Below are positions 27,122-34,755 of a stretch of DNA of 64,000 nt, piece by piece. The notes beneath the pieces are model-generated. The model saw only the letters and a list, made by a program, of their open reading frames with translations, searched no databases and was not told the DNA's origin. Source of the stretch: Paraburkholderia madseniana (GTDB lineage: Bacteria > Pseudomonadota > Gammaproteobacteria > Burkholderiales > Burkholderiaceae); assembly GCF_009690905.1 (NCBI RefSeq), contig NZ_VOSW01000031.1:1-64000 (forward strand), written 5' to 3'. A program made the translations under genes and the position numbers. How positions within the stretch are numbered: position 1 is the stretch's first letter; each line of letters begins with the position of its first letter.

Positions 27122-27155
27122 GAAAAAAAAGTCCGCCCCAAATAAGCGGGCGGAC
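27122..27155 (-). terminator. Terminator downstream of the histidine kinase gene
   Basis: 8-bp stem GTCCGCCC (27131-27138) / GGGCGGAC (27148-27155); on the minus strand it is followed by a run of eight T (A run at 27123-27130). It lies about 120 bases past the kinase stop. Confidence 0.75.
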
Positions 27156-27276
27156 AGAGAAGGGCGGCATCGAGGTTGCCGGGGGCGACTATAAGGCCGC
27201 AACCATCACAAAAGCCCATCCAGTAAGGGCGTGTAAGTGCCCGTGCTCAACGCCGCTTCACCCTTCTCGATCATCC

Positions 27277-28548
27277 TTACGCATGTGCCGTTCCAACCGG
27301 CAATTCGATCCGTACTTCCAGCCCGCCTTGCGCGTGATTGCGCACATGGCAGCGTCCGCCGCGATCGTGCGCGAGCCGCGCGACAATCGCGAGACCCAGG
27401 CCGCAATGACCTTCGCCGCCGCGTGCCGCGTCGAGCCGTACGAACGGTTTCATCGCCGCGGCGATGCGGTCGTCGGGAATGCCTGGGCCGTGGTCGCGCA
27501 CGCTGATTACCCAATGCCGTTCATCGCGCGCCGTGGCGATATCCACCGGCGGTGAGCCGTGCTCGAGCGCGTTGTCGACAAGGTTCGTGACCAGCCGGTC
27601 GAGCAAGGTGCGCGGCAGCGTGAACGACGAACCGGCGCGCAGATCGAGCGTGAAGAGCGGCGTCTCGGTGCTGTCGCTGGCGGAAAACTGTTCCTGCAGG
27701 AATTCGTCGACTTCGACCGGCGGCCCTGCGTCGGCGGACTGGCCCGCAAACTCCAGAAACTGCTGGACGATGTTGGTCAGCGAGTCGACGTCGCGGATCA
27801 GGCCGGCGCGCTCGTTTTCCGCGACCAGTACGCTCGCACGCAACTTGAGCCGCGTGAGCGGCGCTTTCAGATCGTGCGCGACGCCGGCCAGCATCACCGC
27901 CTGGTCGTCTCCGGCTTCGTTCAGGCGCCGCATCATGTCGTTGAAGGAGCCGATCAGATCGCGCAGTTCGCGCGGGCCCTGCACGGTCACGGGTTCCGGC
28001 CGGCCGCCTGAACCGAACGCGCGGGCGGCATCGGCCACGCGCGACAGCGGCCGTTGCATCTGCCAGACCGCGAACAGCGACAGAATCAGCGCGGCCAGCA
28101 GCATCGAGATGGATTCGACCACGAAGCGCGGGCGCGGCGGCACGTCCACCGGCACGACAACCCAGTTCGATTTGCCGGGGAACAGCACCCATAGCTGCGG
28201 CGGGCGCAGGTCGTCGACGGCGATTTGCGTGCCGGGCGGCAGGTTCTCGCGCAAGTGCCGGCTCAGTTCGACCAGTGGACGCTGATCCGGCGTGCGCAGA
28301 TGGACGCTCGACGGCATGTTCCAGGTGGGCACGAGGTGCACGCGCATGGCGGGCGCGAGCGCGGCGCCCTTCATCGGCTCGCCGTTGATGGCCTGCAGCA
28401 CGAGCAGAATGCCGCGCGCGAAGCCGTCGATTTCGTGGCGCGGCGGCTGCATCACCACCAGCACGAACCACCCGGCCTGAATCGCGAACAACACCGCTGC
28501 CGACAGTAACGCCATTCTGCCGAACAGCGTGTTCAGCGGGTTTCTCAT
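27277..28548 (-). CDS. Sensor histidine kinase, EnvZ-like
   Basis: Inner-membrane sensor that phosphorylates the regulator encoded just before it. 423 residues: TM1 about 11-33, periplasmic domain of about 110 residues, TM2 about 145-163, HAMP linker, HisKA with H225 in AGVAHDLKAPLTRL, and HATPase with NLVDNALEHG (N box), DHGPGIPD (G1) and GLGLAIV (G2). All catalytic elements are present. Its ATG overlaps the stop of the response regulator. The periplasmic part has a MPSSVHLRTPDQR region but no recognisable ligand motif, so the signal is unknown. Confidence 0.93.
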   Translation of the reverse strand: MRNPLNTLFGRMALLSAAVLFAIQAGWFVLVVMQPPRHEIDGFARGILLVLQAINGEPMKGAALAPAMRVHLVPTWNMPSSVHLRTPDQRPLVELSRHLRENLPPGTQIAVDDLRPPQLWVLFPGKSNWVVVPVDVPPRPRFVVESISMLLAALILSLFAVWQMQRPLSRVADAARAFGSGGRPEPVTVQGPRELRDLIGSFNDMMRRLNEAGDDQAVMLAGVAHDLKAPLTRLKLRASVLVAENERAGLIRDVDSLTNIVQQFLEFAGQSADAGPPVEVDEFLQEQFSASDSTETPLFTLDLRAGSSFTLPRTLLDRLVTNLVDNALEHGSPPVDIATARDERHWVISVRDHGPGIPDDRIAAAMKPFVRLDAARGGEGHCGLGLAIVARLAHDRGGRCHVRNHAQGGLEVRIELPVGTAHA

Positions 28549-29285
28549 GCGCTTGAGGCAGCCTCGTCGGCGAACGGCGTGCCGTCGGCGTCGGGCACGA
28601 ATACGTAGCCTTTGCCGCGCACCGTCTGCACATAGCAGGGATTGGACGGGTCGTCTTCGATCACGCGGCGCAGGCGCCAGATCGGCACGTCGAGGCTGCG
28701 GTCGCGGAAGGCGAGATTGTCGCGATGCACGAGATCGTGGATCAGCACGCGCGACAGCACCTTGTACGGATTGTTGACGAAAATCTTTAGCAGGGCGAAC
28801 TCGCTGTCGCGCAGCGGCAGCTTCGAGTCGTCGCGTGACAGCGAGCGGGTGGCGAAGTCGAGTTCGAACGGCCCGAAGCGATACGGCTTGCGGGCTTCCG
28901 GCGCGCTCGTAGTGGACGGCCCGCGGCGGCGGAGCACCGTATGGATGCGCGCGAGCAGTTCGCGTGGGTCGAACGGCTTGGTCAGGTAGTCGTCCGCGCC
29001 GAGCGAAAGCCCAACGATGCGGTCGGCCACCGTACCGCGCGCCGTCACGAAGATCACCGGAATGTCGTCGCCGGCGGCACGCAGCGCAGTGAGCGCGCGT
29101 AAGCCGTCGGTGTTCGGCATCATGATGTCGAGCACGACGACCGACGGCCGTTCACGTTCGAGCCGGCGTTGCAAATGGGTGCCGTCGTGCAGCACTGACG
29201 CGTCGAAGCCGTTCGTCTGCAGAAACTTGCAAAGCAGATCGCGCACAACCGGGTCGTCGTCGACGATAAGGACCTGTGGATTCAT
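28545..29285 (-). CDS. OmpR-family response regulator, partner of the adjacent kinase
   Basis: 246 residues. Receiver domain with acidic D10/D11, phospho-acceptor D53 (VVLDIMMP), T in VTARG and K in LTKPF; then a winged-helix DNA-binding domain ending in YVQTVRGKGYVFVPD. First gene of a two-gene operon with the kinase (overlap of 4 bases). A paralog of the same length lies at 31726-32466 with very similar sequence throughout. Probably autoregulated through the CTTACC repeats just upstream. Confidence 0.94.
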   Translation of the reverse strand: MNPQVLIVDDDPVVRDLLCKFLQTNGFDASVLHDGTHLQRRLERERPSVVVLDIMMPNTDGLRALTALRAAGDDIPVIFVTARGTVADRIVGLSLGADDYLTKPFDPRELLARIHTVLRRRGPSTTSAPEARKPYRFGPFELDFATRSLSRDDSKLPLRDSEFALLKIFVNNPYKVLSRVLIHDLVHRDNLAFRDRSLDVPIWRLRRVIEDDPSNPCYVQTVRGKGYVFVPDADGTPFADEAASSA

Positions 29286-29330
29286 GGCGAAATTCTAGAC
29301 TGGCACGCGCGGCGTGCGGCCGACTGTTTT

Positions 29331-29346
29331 CTTACCAATGCTTACC
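29331..29346 (-). promoter_or_regulatory. Tandem hexamer CTTACC, candidate operator of the response regulator
   Basis: CTTACC (29331-29336), AATG, CTTACC (29341-29346): an exact direct repeat with a 10-base period, 46 bases upstream of the regulator start. OmpR-family dimers bind such head-to-tail half-sites one helical turn apart. Direct repeat is seen; the binding is inference. Confidence 0.5.
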
Positions 29347-29725
29347 CAAACTCGCGCCGTGCCCGCCGGTCCGGGCGTGAGGCCCGCCAACAAAGGCTCA
29401 CGGCATATTTCACTGCCGCCACATCTGGCAACGCGTCCGTAATGCGTTGGCCCATTTGCCCATGCGCTGCGCGGCGTGGAAGTCATTTTGCACCGCTGGA
29501 ATTCCTCCGGGGAAAGAATCTGCGCGCAATTGCTACTGACGGCAAGGGGTCGCAACGGGTCGTAAGAACCGCGGAAAAGCGCGCGTTCCTTCGCGCATCG
29601 CCACCGCGTGCGCGGCGAGATGATTCGTCGTGCAGTACGTTGCGCCGCATGTCGAAAACAGCCTAACGCCTTGGGCCCACGGCAGGCGGCGTGAAATCGA
29701 AACCTAGCGCCACGCGAGGCTCATC
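29347..29725. other. Intergenic region, divergent promoters expected
   Basis: About 380 bases between the minus-strand two-component operon and a plus-strand set of small genes. Short frames here have no ribosome site or recognisable domain. I identified no promoter, hairpin or RNA with confidence. Confidence 0.4.
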
Positions 29726-29908
29726 ATGACCGTTCATAGCAATCTCAGCTCAACCCGCTTTTCTTCGCTCGCGCCCACGCCGCCAGCGGAAAAACCCGCA
29801 GCCCCAAACAACTCGCTGGCCACGCCGCAAGCACGGGAGTCCGCCAGCGAGGCGCTCCCGTCGCTGCCGTCGGGGCTGGTCGGGCATCACGTCAACACGA
29901 CTGCCTGA
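29726..29908 (+). CDS. Small Pro/Ser-rich hypothetical protein
   Basis: 60 codons from ATG 29726 with GAGG about 7 bases before it. The product is low-complexity, rich in Pro, Ser and Ala, without signal peptide or TM helix. It precedes a small lipoprotein gene by 15 bases on the same strand, which is the main argument that it is real. No function can be suggested. Confidence 0.4.
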   Translation: MTVHSNLSSTRFSSLAPTPPAEKPAAPNNSLATPQARESASEALPSLPSGLVGHHVNTTA

Positions 29909-29923
29909 CGCACCGAGGCCCGT

Positions 29924-30121
29924 GTGTCGACCCCGAGCATTCCTGACTGTTTCATCCGTGTCGCTGCGTGGTTGACGCTCGGCGCGGCGCTGCTGCCACT
30001 TGGCGGCTGCGCCGTCGCCGCGCTGCCGTGCCGGCTGACAGCGGCCACGCTGAAAATCGTTCCGGTCGTCGGCCATGCCGCGGCTACCCCGTTCGACATG
30101 TGTTCATCTGCCATCGACTGA
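29924..30121 (+). CDS. Small lipoprotein (resembles DUF6726 proteins)
   Basis: 65 residues from GTG 29924 with GAGG at 29914-29917. A hydrophobic signal ends in LGGC (lipobox, Cys29), followed by AVAALPCRLTAATLKIVPVVGHAAATPFDMC, a short sequence of a type common as small lipoproteins in Burkholderiales. Three Cys remain in the mature form. The stop is 3 bases before the next start, so the two are coupled. Family name given from memory; role unknown. Confidence 0.65.
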   Translation: MSTPSIPDCFIRVAAWLTLGAALLPLGGCAVAALPCRLTAATLKIVPVVGHAAATPFDMCSSAID

Positions 30122-30124
30122 ATC

Positions 30125-30838
30125 ATGAGACTCAAACGGATTGCCTGCGCGCTGGCGCTGCTGGGCGGCGCGCTCTCGATGCTCGCTGAGGCGCAGCCCG
30201 TCGCGCGCGAAGCGAATGCGGCCAGCGCCGCGTCGAAGGCTGCTTCCGCTGACGCACGCCGGCGCTCGCAGGACACGCCGTTCGCGTTTCGCGGCATTGC
30301 GCTCGGCATCACGCTCGACGAGTTCCGCGCGGGTTCGACCGTGCGTGCTACGCCGATTGGCAGCGTGCCCGTCTGCGAGACGGACGTGCAGGCGGGCGCG
30401 CTCGGCATGCGGTTGAAATCGCGCGAGAGTCTGACGGTCGCCTGCCGCTGGGCGCATCGTGCGGACGATGGCTGGGCGGTGTCGCAAGCCGTCGTCGACG
30501 GTGCGCCGGCATTGGAGCATGTGCTGCGCTTTGCGCGTGTCGACGGCCAGAGCGCGCTGCGTCTGTACGAGATTTCCTTCGTGATCGACGAGATCACCGC
30601 CGAAGACCTGCGCGACGCGCTCGCGGACCGCTATGGCACGCCGCGTCTGGTGACGCAAAGCGTGTCGTCGTCGGGCGCGATGCCGGTCTACGTGTGGGAA
30701 AACGCGGTGAGTTCGATCACGTTGTGTTTTCTGCCGGGCACTCGCAACGGCACGCTCACCTATCTGCTGAAAGGCTCGGACGCATGGGTGAAATCGGTCG
30801 TGCGGCAATGGCAGGCGAGCGGCGCCGAGGCGGGGTGA
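30125..30838 (+). CDS. Exported hypothetical protein
   Basis: 237 residues with a standard signal peptide (MRLKRIACALALLGGALSML, cleavage after AEA or AQP region). An Ala/Ser-rich stretch is followed by a compact domain beginning FRGIALGITLDEFRAG, with Cys at VPVCETD and VACRWAH that may form a disulfide. The FRGI-GxxLDEF start recalls small periplasmic proteins found across Burkholderia, but I recognise no named family. Third gene of the 29.7-31.6 kb plus-strand set. Confidence 0.7.
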   Translation: MRLKRIACALALLGGALSMLAEAQPVAREANAASAASKAASADARRRSQDTPFAFRGIALGITLDEFRAGSTVRATPIGSVPVCETDVQAGALGMRLKSRESLTVACRWAHRADDGWAVSQAVVDGAPALEHVLRFARVDGQSALRLYEISFVIDEITAEDLRDALADRYGTPRLVTQSVSSSGAMPVYVWENAVSSITLCFLPGTRNGTLTYLLKGSDAWVKSVVRQWQASGAEAG

Positions 30839-30965
30839 TGTGCCGCCTCACCTGTCGCGCTGGTTGTGGGCGCATGCGTGGCTCAGATTGCATCGTTGAA
30901 CAAAGCATCGGCACCACGACTGCAAAGTCCGTTTTTTACCCGGCCGACCCGGCCAAGGAGCATGC

Positions 30966-31637
30966 ATGACTGCGCTACGTCTCACTGTCGCGCTAGGCGT
31001 GGCGGCCTGCCTCGCGGCTTGCGGGAGCGGCCAACAGCCGTCAATCGTCGAAACGCCGATGTCGCCGCCGCTCGCGTCGGCGCCGCTGAACGTCAATACG
31101 CAGGGCGCGATCTATCAGGCCGGCGCGCCCTTGCTGCTCTACGAAACACCGCGTGCGCAGCATATCGGCGATGTGCTGACGATCCGCTTGTCGGAATCGT
31201 ACAGCGGCAACAACAGCGCGACCGCTGCCGCGAGCCGTTCGAGCAGCATCACCGCGACTGCAGCCGATCAGTCGACCAACGCAGCCGCGCGGCTCGCGAG
31301 GCTGTTCAACATCGGCTCGGCCAGTACTGACTACAAGGGGCAGGGCAGTCTCACCGACGTCAGCGGCATGACCGGCACGTTGGCCGTGACCGTGATCGGG
31401 ACGATGTCGACCGGTAATCTGGTGGTGTCGGGCGAGAAGGTGATCGCGATGAGCGGCAACCGCGACCGCTTGCGCCTGTCGGGCATCGTCAATCCGAAGG
31501 ATATCGAAGCAGGCAACTATGTGGCGTCGAGCAAGGTCGCGAATGCGCGCATCGAGCAGGCCGGCGTGGGGATGGTGTCCGACTCCACCACGATGGGCTG
31601 GCTGCAGAGAATGTTTCTGAGCGTGCTGACGTTCTAG
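30966..31637 (+). CDS. flgH: FlgH-like flagellar L-ring lipoprotein, isolated from other flagellar genes
   Basis: 223 residues; lipobox LAAC (Cys19) after a short signal peptide. FlgH hallmarks are present: GAIYQAG...LYETPRAQHIGDVLTIRLSE, GTLAVTVIGTMSTGNLVVSGEKVIAM, LRLSGIVNPKDIEAGN, VANARIEQAGVG and the C-terminal MGWLQRMFLSVLTF. FlgH normally forms the outer-membrane L-ring of the flagellum. No flgG, flgI or flgJ flanks it; neighbours are exported proteins and response regulators. Strong ribosome site AAGGAG (30955-30960). May be a second copy or serve another envelope-spanning structure. Confidence 0.88.
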   Translation: MTALRLTVALGVAACLAACGSGQQPSIVETPMSPPLASAPLNVNTQGAIYQAGAPLLLYETPRAQHIGDVLTIRLSESYSGNNSATAAASRSSSITATAADQSTNAAARLARLFNIGSASTDYKGQGSLTDVSGMTGTLAVTVIGTMSTGNLVVSGEKVIAMSGNRDRLRLSGIVNPKDIEAGNYVASSKVANARIEQAGVGMVSDSTTMGWLQRMFLSVLTF

Positions 31638-31695
31638 CGTCGACGCGGTGTGCGCGAGATGCGAGACACGCCGCGTAGGTTTACCTAAGTCCGAG

Positions 31696-31720
31696 GCCTG
31701 GCGCCGAGGTCTCGCCAGGC
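31696..31720. terminator. Hairpin between convergent flgH and the second response regulator
   Basis: 8-bp stem GCCTGGCG (31696-31703) / CGCCAGGC (31713-31720), 9-base loop; no T run. A 12-base palindrome TAGGTTTACCTA lies just before, at 31676-31687. Confidence 0.35.
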
Positions 31721-31725
31721 AAACA

Positions 31726-32466
31726 TCACGCAAGCGGTGGCGCGTTACGTTCCGCTGCGCCGATTTCACCGTCCGGCACGAACACGTAGCCGCGTCCCCA
31801 GACGGTCTGCACATAGCGAGGCTCGGACGGATCCACTTCGATCAGCCGCCGCAAACGCCAGATCGAGACGTCAAGGCTGCGGTTGCGATGCACCTCGCTA
31901 TTGCCGTGCAGTTTCTCCAGCAACTGCGCGCGCGTGAGTACGCTCATCGCGTGCGTGACGAACACCTTGAGCATCGCGAATTCGCTCGAACGCAGCGCAA
32001 TCCGCTCACCGTCGCGGCGCAATTCGCGCGCCGGAAAATTCACCTCGAAACGACCGAAACGATAGGGCGCGCGTTGCTCCGGCGCGCTCGGTGCAATCGT
32101 GCCGCGGCGGCGCAGGACCGTGCGAATCCGCGCGACCAGCTCGCTCGGTTCGAATGGCTTGCCGAGATAATCGTCGGCGCCGAGTTCGAGGCCGATCACG
32201 CGGTCGATCGGATCGGCGCGCGCGGTCAGCAGGATCACAGGAATATCGTCGCCGGCGACGCGCAATGCGCGCAACGCGCTAATGCCGTCGAGCTCCGGCA
32301 TCATGATGTCGAGCACGACCAGCGCGGGACGCTCGTCCTGCAAGCTGCGCTGCAGCGCCATGCCGTGTTCGAGCGTGGACACCTTGAAGCCACGCCCCAG
32401 CAGATATTCGCTGACGAGCTCGCGTACGACGGGGTCGTCGTCGACGACCAGAATGGATTGGTTCAT
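31726..32466 (-). CDS. Orphan OmpR-family response regulator, paralog of the one at 28545-29285
   Basis: 246 residues from ATG 32466, the start that aligns with the paralog (MNQSILVVDDD vs MNPQVLIVDDD); ATG 32475 is possible. Receiver residues D10, D11, D53, T and K (LGKPF) are kept; winged-helix domain ends YVQTVWGRGYVFVPDG. No kinase lies beside it. By eye more than half of the residues match the other regulator, so it probably arose by duplication. The CTTACC repeat found upstream of its paralog is not seen here. Confidence 0.92.
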   Translation of the reverse strand: MNQSILVVDDDPVVRELVSEYLLGRGFKVSTLEHGMALQRSLQDERPALVVLDIMMPELDGISALRALRVAGDDIPVILLTARADPIDRVIGLELGADDYLGKPFEPSELVARIRTVLRRRGTIAPSAPEQRAPYRFGRFEVNFPARELRRDGERIALRSSEFAMLKVFVTHAMSVLTRAQLLEKLHGNSEVHRNRSLDVSIWRLRRLIEVDPSEPRYVQTVWGRGYVFVPDGEIGAAERNAPPLA

Positions 32467-32522
32467 CCAGGTCATCTTAGTGATCCACGCGCGCGGCGCA
32501 AAGCGCGAAACGCTTTCGAATC

Positions 32523-32542
32523 CTTTCTCGCGTAAGAGAAAG
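32523..32542 (-). other. Hairpin upstream of the orphan response regulator
   Basis: 7-bp stem CTTTCTC (32523-32529) / GAGAAAG (32536-32542). It sits between the stop of the lipoprotein gene and the regulator start; could be a weak terminator or an operator palindrome. Function unproven. Confidence 0.35.
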
Positions 32543-32558
32543 CAAGCAGGCCGTGCGC

Positions 32559-33200
32559 CTAGTTTGCCAGCGACGTCTGGATGGTCTGCATCGGCTGCCG
32601 GGCCAGATCGGTCTGATCGACCACCATCTTGTCGATCAGACCATTGAGCTTGGTCGAGGCGGTAGAGAAGCGGTCGGTGTTGAGGCCGCCGGTCTGGTAA
32701 CGCGCGGTGACGAGAATGCGCCCGTGCTGGATCAGCGTCAGATCGATGATCGACAGATACTGGATCGTTTCGTCGCTGAACGAACGGCGGCCGTAGTCGA
32801 TCGCGGCGTTGTAGACGAGGCGCGCTTCGCATCCGGCGGGTGAGGTGCCCGGATTGTAGACGTCCGAACGAATACCGCGCCGGTCGAGCGCAAGCTGCAG
32901 CGCCGGCACGAAATCGCCGACCGTCACAGTCTGATTCACTTCGATGCAGACGTTATGCACGTTCGCCGGCCGGCCGTTGACGAAGGTCGGCGACGAGTAG
33001 TTCGCCGCGATCGCGTAGCCGGCCTGAATCACGGAGCCGGTGGCGTCGGCCGCCGAGATCAGCGTCCACGCGCAGCCGTTCAGACCGAATGCGAGGGTCG
33101 CCGAGGCGGCGAGCCACGCACAAGGCCGCCGCAACATGACCCACGCGGCCATTGGGGCCCGCGTGAAAGCGTAAGCGCGCAAGCTCGGCATAGAGGTCAT
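32559..33200 (-). CDS. Predicted lipoprotein of unknown function
   Basis: 213 residues from ATG 33200. A hydrophobic stretch ends in LNGC (Cys43), a lipobox; starts at internal ATGs (33152 or 33137) would give a more usual signal length, so the true start is uncertain. The mature part contains VCIEVNQTVTVGDFVPALQLALDRRGI and an YNAAIDYGRRSF strand, a pattern like small periplasmic beta-alpha domains. I recognise no named family. It precedes the orphan regulator by 92 bases on the same strand. Confidence 0.7.
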   Translation of the reverse strand: MTSMPSLRAYAFTRAPMAAWVMLRRPCAWLAASATLAFGLNGCAWTLISAADATGSVIQAGYAIAANYSSPTFVNGRPANVHNVCIEVNQTVTVGDFVPALQLALDRRGIRSDVYNPGTSPAGCEARLVYNAAIDYGRRSFSDETIQYLSIIDLTLIQHGRILVTARYQTGGLNTDRFSTASTKLNGLIDKMVVDQTDLARQPMQTIQTSLAN

Positions 33201-33290
33201 GATGCGGTGCCTGATGGCGGTGAGGAAGTGCGGCGAATGACAACGGGTCTCAGCGGAAAAGCAGCGGAACGTGGCAAAAACGGCCGACGC

Positions 33291-33752
33291 TCAGCGCGTG
33301 ACGCGCAGGCGCAGTTCGTTTTGCCCTTGCACGCTGGCCGTCACGTTCACGCGCCGATCTTCGGTGGTCACGATGAAATGCTGACGCGTCGGCGTGTTGA
33401 CGTCGTGCACGACGTTGGGAAAGCAGGCAGCGATATCGGCGCCGAATTCTTCGAGCGGATCGTTGACGACACCGTCGGCTTGCCAGTGTGCGCGCCAGTG
33501 GCAATCGTAGGCGTGCGTGTTGGCGCGGCAGTCGTCCACGGCCGATACGCCCGGCAGTTGCGCGGCAGGTTGCGCGTGCAACTGCTTGAAATCGGGTGCG
33601 TCGACGATGTGTTTGAGCGCGGGGCAAACATCCGCCGGCTCATTGGGCTGGGTGGCTTGCGCAGCGTACGCGGCGCTCGTGAGCAGCAGGGCTGCGCCAA
33701 GCGCAAGCGCTGCGCGCTGGGTCAAAGGATGGAAGCGGTGATCGAATGACAT
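33291..33752 (-). CDS. Exported hypothetical protein
   Basis: 153 residues from ATG 33752 (MSFDHRFHPL), which gives a proper signal peptide with cleavage near AYA-AQA; a longer frame from 33842 would bury it. Four Cys in VCPALKH, DDCRAN, YDCHWRA and ACFPNV suggest two disulfides, fitting a periplasmic protein. No strong ribosome site is visible. Family not recognised. Same strand as the lipoprotein gene that follows. Confidence 0.6.
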   Translation of the reverse strand: MSFDHRFHPLTQRAALALGAALLLTSAAYAAQATQPNEPADVCPALKHIVDAPDFKQLHAQPAAQLPGVSAVDDCRANTHAYDCHWRAHWQADGVVNDPLEEFGADIAACFPNVVHDVNTPTRQHFIVTTEDRRVNVTASVQGQNELRLRVTR

Positions 33753-33918
33753 GTGCGGAGAGTCCAGTAGCAGTGAGGGGCGTGGCGGGCGGCGCATGGT
33801 ACAGCCCGCACGACTATCGTCGCTGCTGCAGGGGATTTTCAAAGCGCGGAACAGCTTGCCCGCTTCGCAAATGCTTTCGAACTGTTCTCGCGTGTTTCCG
33901 GATGTTGCGGCGTGCTGC

Positions 33919-34755
33919 CTAGCCGAGCGTCAGGCCGCCGTCGATATGGATCACCTGGCCGGTGATGTGACGCGCTTCGTCGGAGAGCAGGAAGGCGATC
34001 AGCGCGGCGATATCCGCGGGCTCGGCGACGTGACCGAGCGGTGTCGCTTCGGCGGCGCGAGTCCACACCGATGCATTATCGGCACTTGGGCCGCGATCTT
34101 TACGGGTATAGCCGGGCGCCACGCAATTGACCGTCACGCCATGCGGCGCAAGTTCGGCGGCTGCGGTTTTGGCCAGTGACTCGATCGCCGCTTTCGCCGC
34201 AGCCGTTGCGGCGAACGGCGCATCCACGCGATAGCGATGCGCGACGAACGAACTGAGCGCGACCACGCGTCCTCGCTTCGAGGTTTCCAGGGCGGGCGTC
34301 GCACGCTTGACGAGCGCGGCGAACGCGGCCGGCATGGCGGCGAAGGCGGCGCTGAACACGTCAGCGTCGAGTGCGTTGAGCGTTTGCCGTTGCGCGTGGC
34401 CGGCGTTCGCTACCAACTGATCAAGCGCGCCGAAGTTCGCGAGCGTTTGATGAATTACGTGTTCCGCGGCGCCGCGTTCGGCCAGATCGCCGAACACCGT
34501 CGCGCAGCGCGCGCCGTTCGCGCTGCAATCGGCGGCGACTTGTGTAAGACGCTGGCGCGCTTCGTCGTCGGCGCCGCGGGCGTGCAGCATCAACGCGGTG
34601 CGCGGCGCGGCGATGCGCCGGGCCAGTGCGGCGCCGATGCCGGAGCCCGCGCCGGTGATCAGGACGAGCCGATCGAGTTCGGCACCGCTCATGCCGGTCG
34701 TGCTGCTCGCGTCACCGGTGCCGCTCATGTCGCTCGCGTTGTTCACGCTGTTCAC
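33919..34755 (-). CDS. Short-chain dehydrogenase/reductase-fold protein lacking the catalytic Tyr
   Basis: 278 residues. NAD(P)-binding TGAGSGIG at residues 34-41, NAG at 117-119, Ser168/169 in VALSSF and K188 are present, and the C-terminal VAPGYTRKD and GQVIHIDGG are typical. The Tyr of YxxxK should be at 184 but is Thr (FAATAAAKAA; codon ACG on the minus strand). The first about 28 residues are a Ser/Asn-rich tail, so the start may be further in. Its ATG overlaps the stop of the upstream ABC transporter gene, so the two are coupled. Confidence 0.85.
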   Translation of the reverse strand: MNSVNNASDMSGTGDASSTTGMSGAELDRLVLITGAGSGIGAALARRIAAPRTALMLHARGADDEARQRLTQVAADCSANGARCATVFGDLAERGAAEHVIHQTLANFGALDQLVANAGHAQRQTLNALDADVFSAAFAAMPAAFAALVKRATPALETSKRGRVVALSSFVAHRYRVDAPFAATAAAKAAIESLAKTAAAELAPHGVTVNCVAPGYTRKDRGPSADNASVWTRAAEATPLGHVAEPADIAALIAFLLSDEARHITGQVIHIDGGLTLG

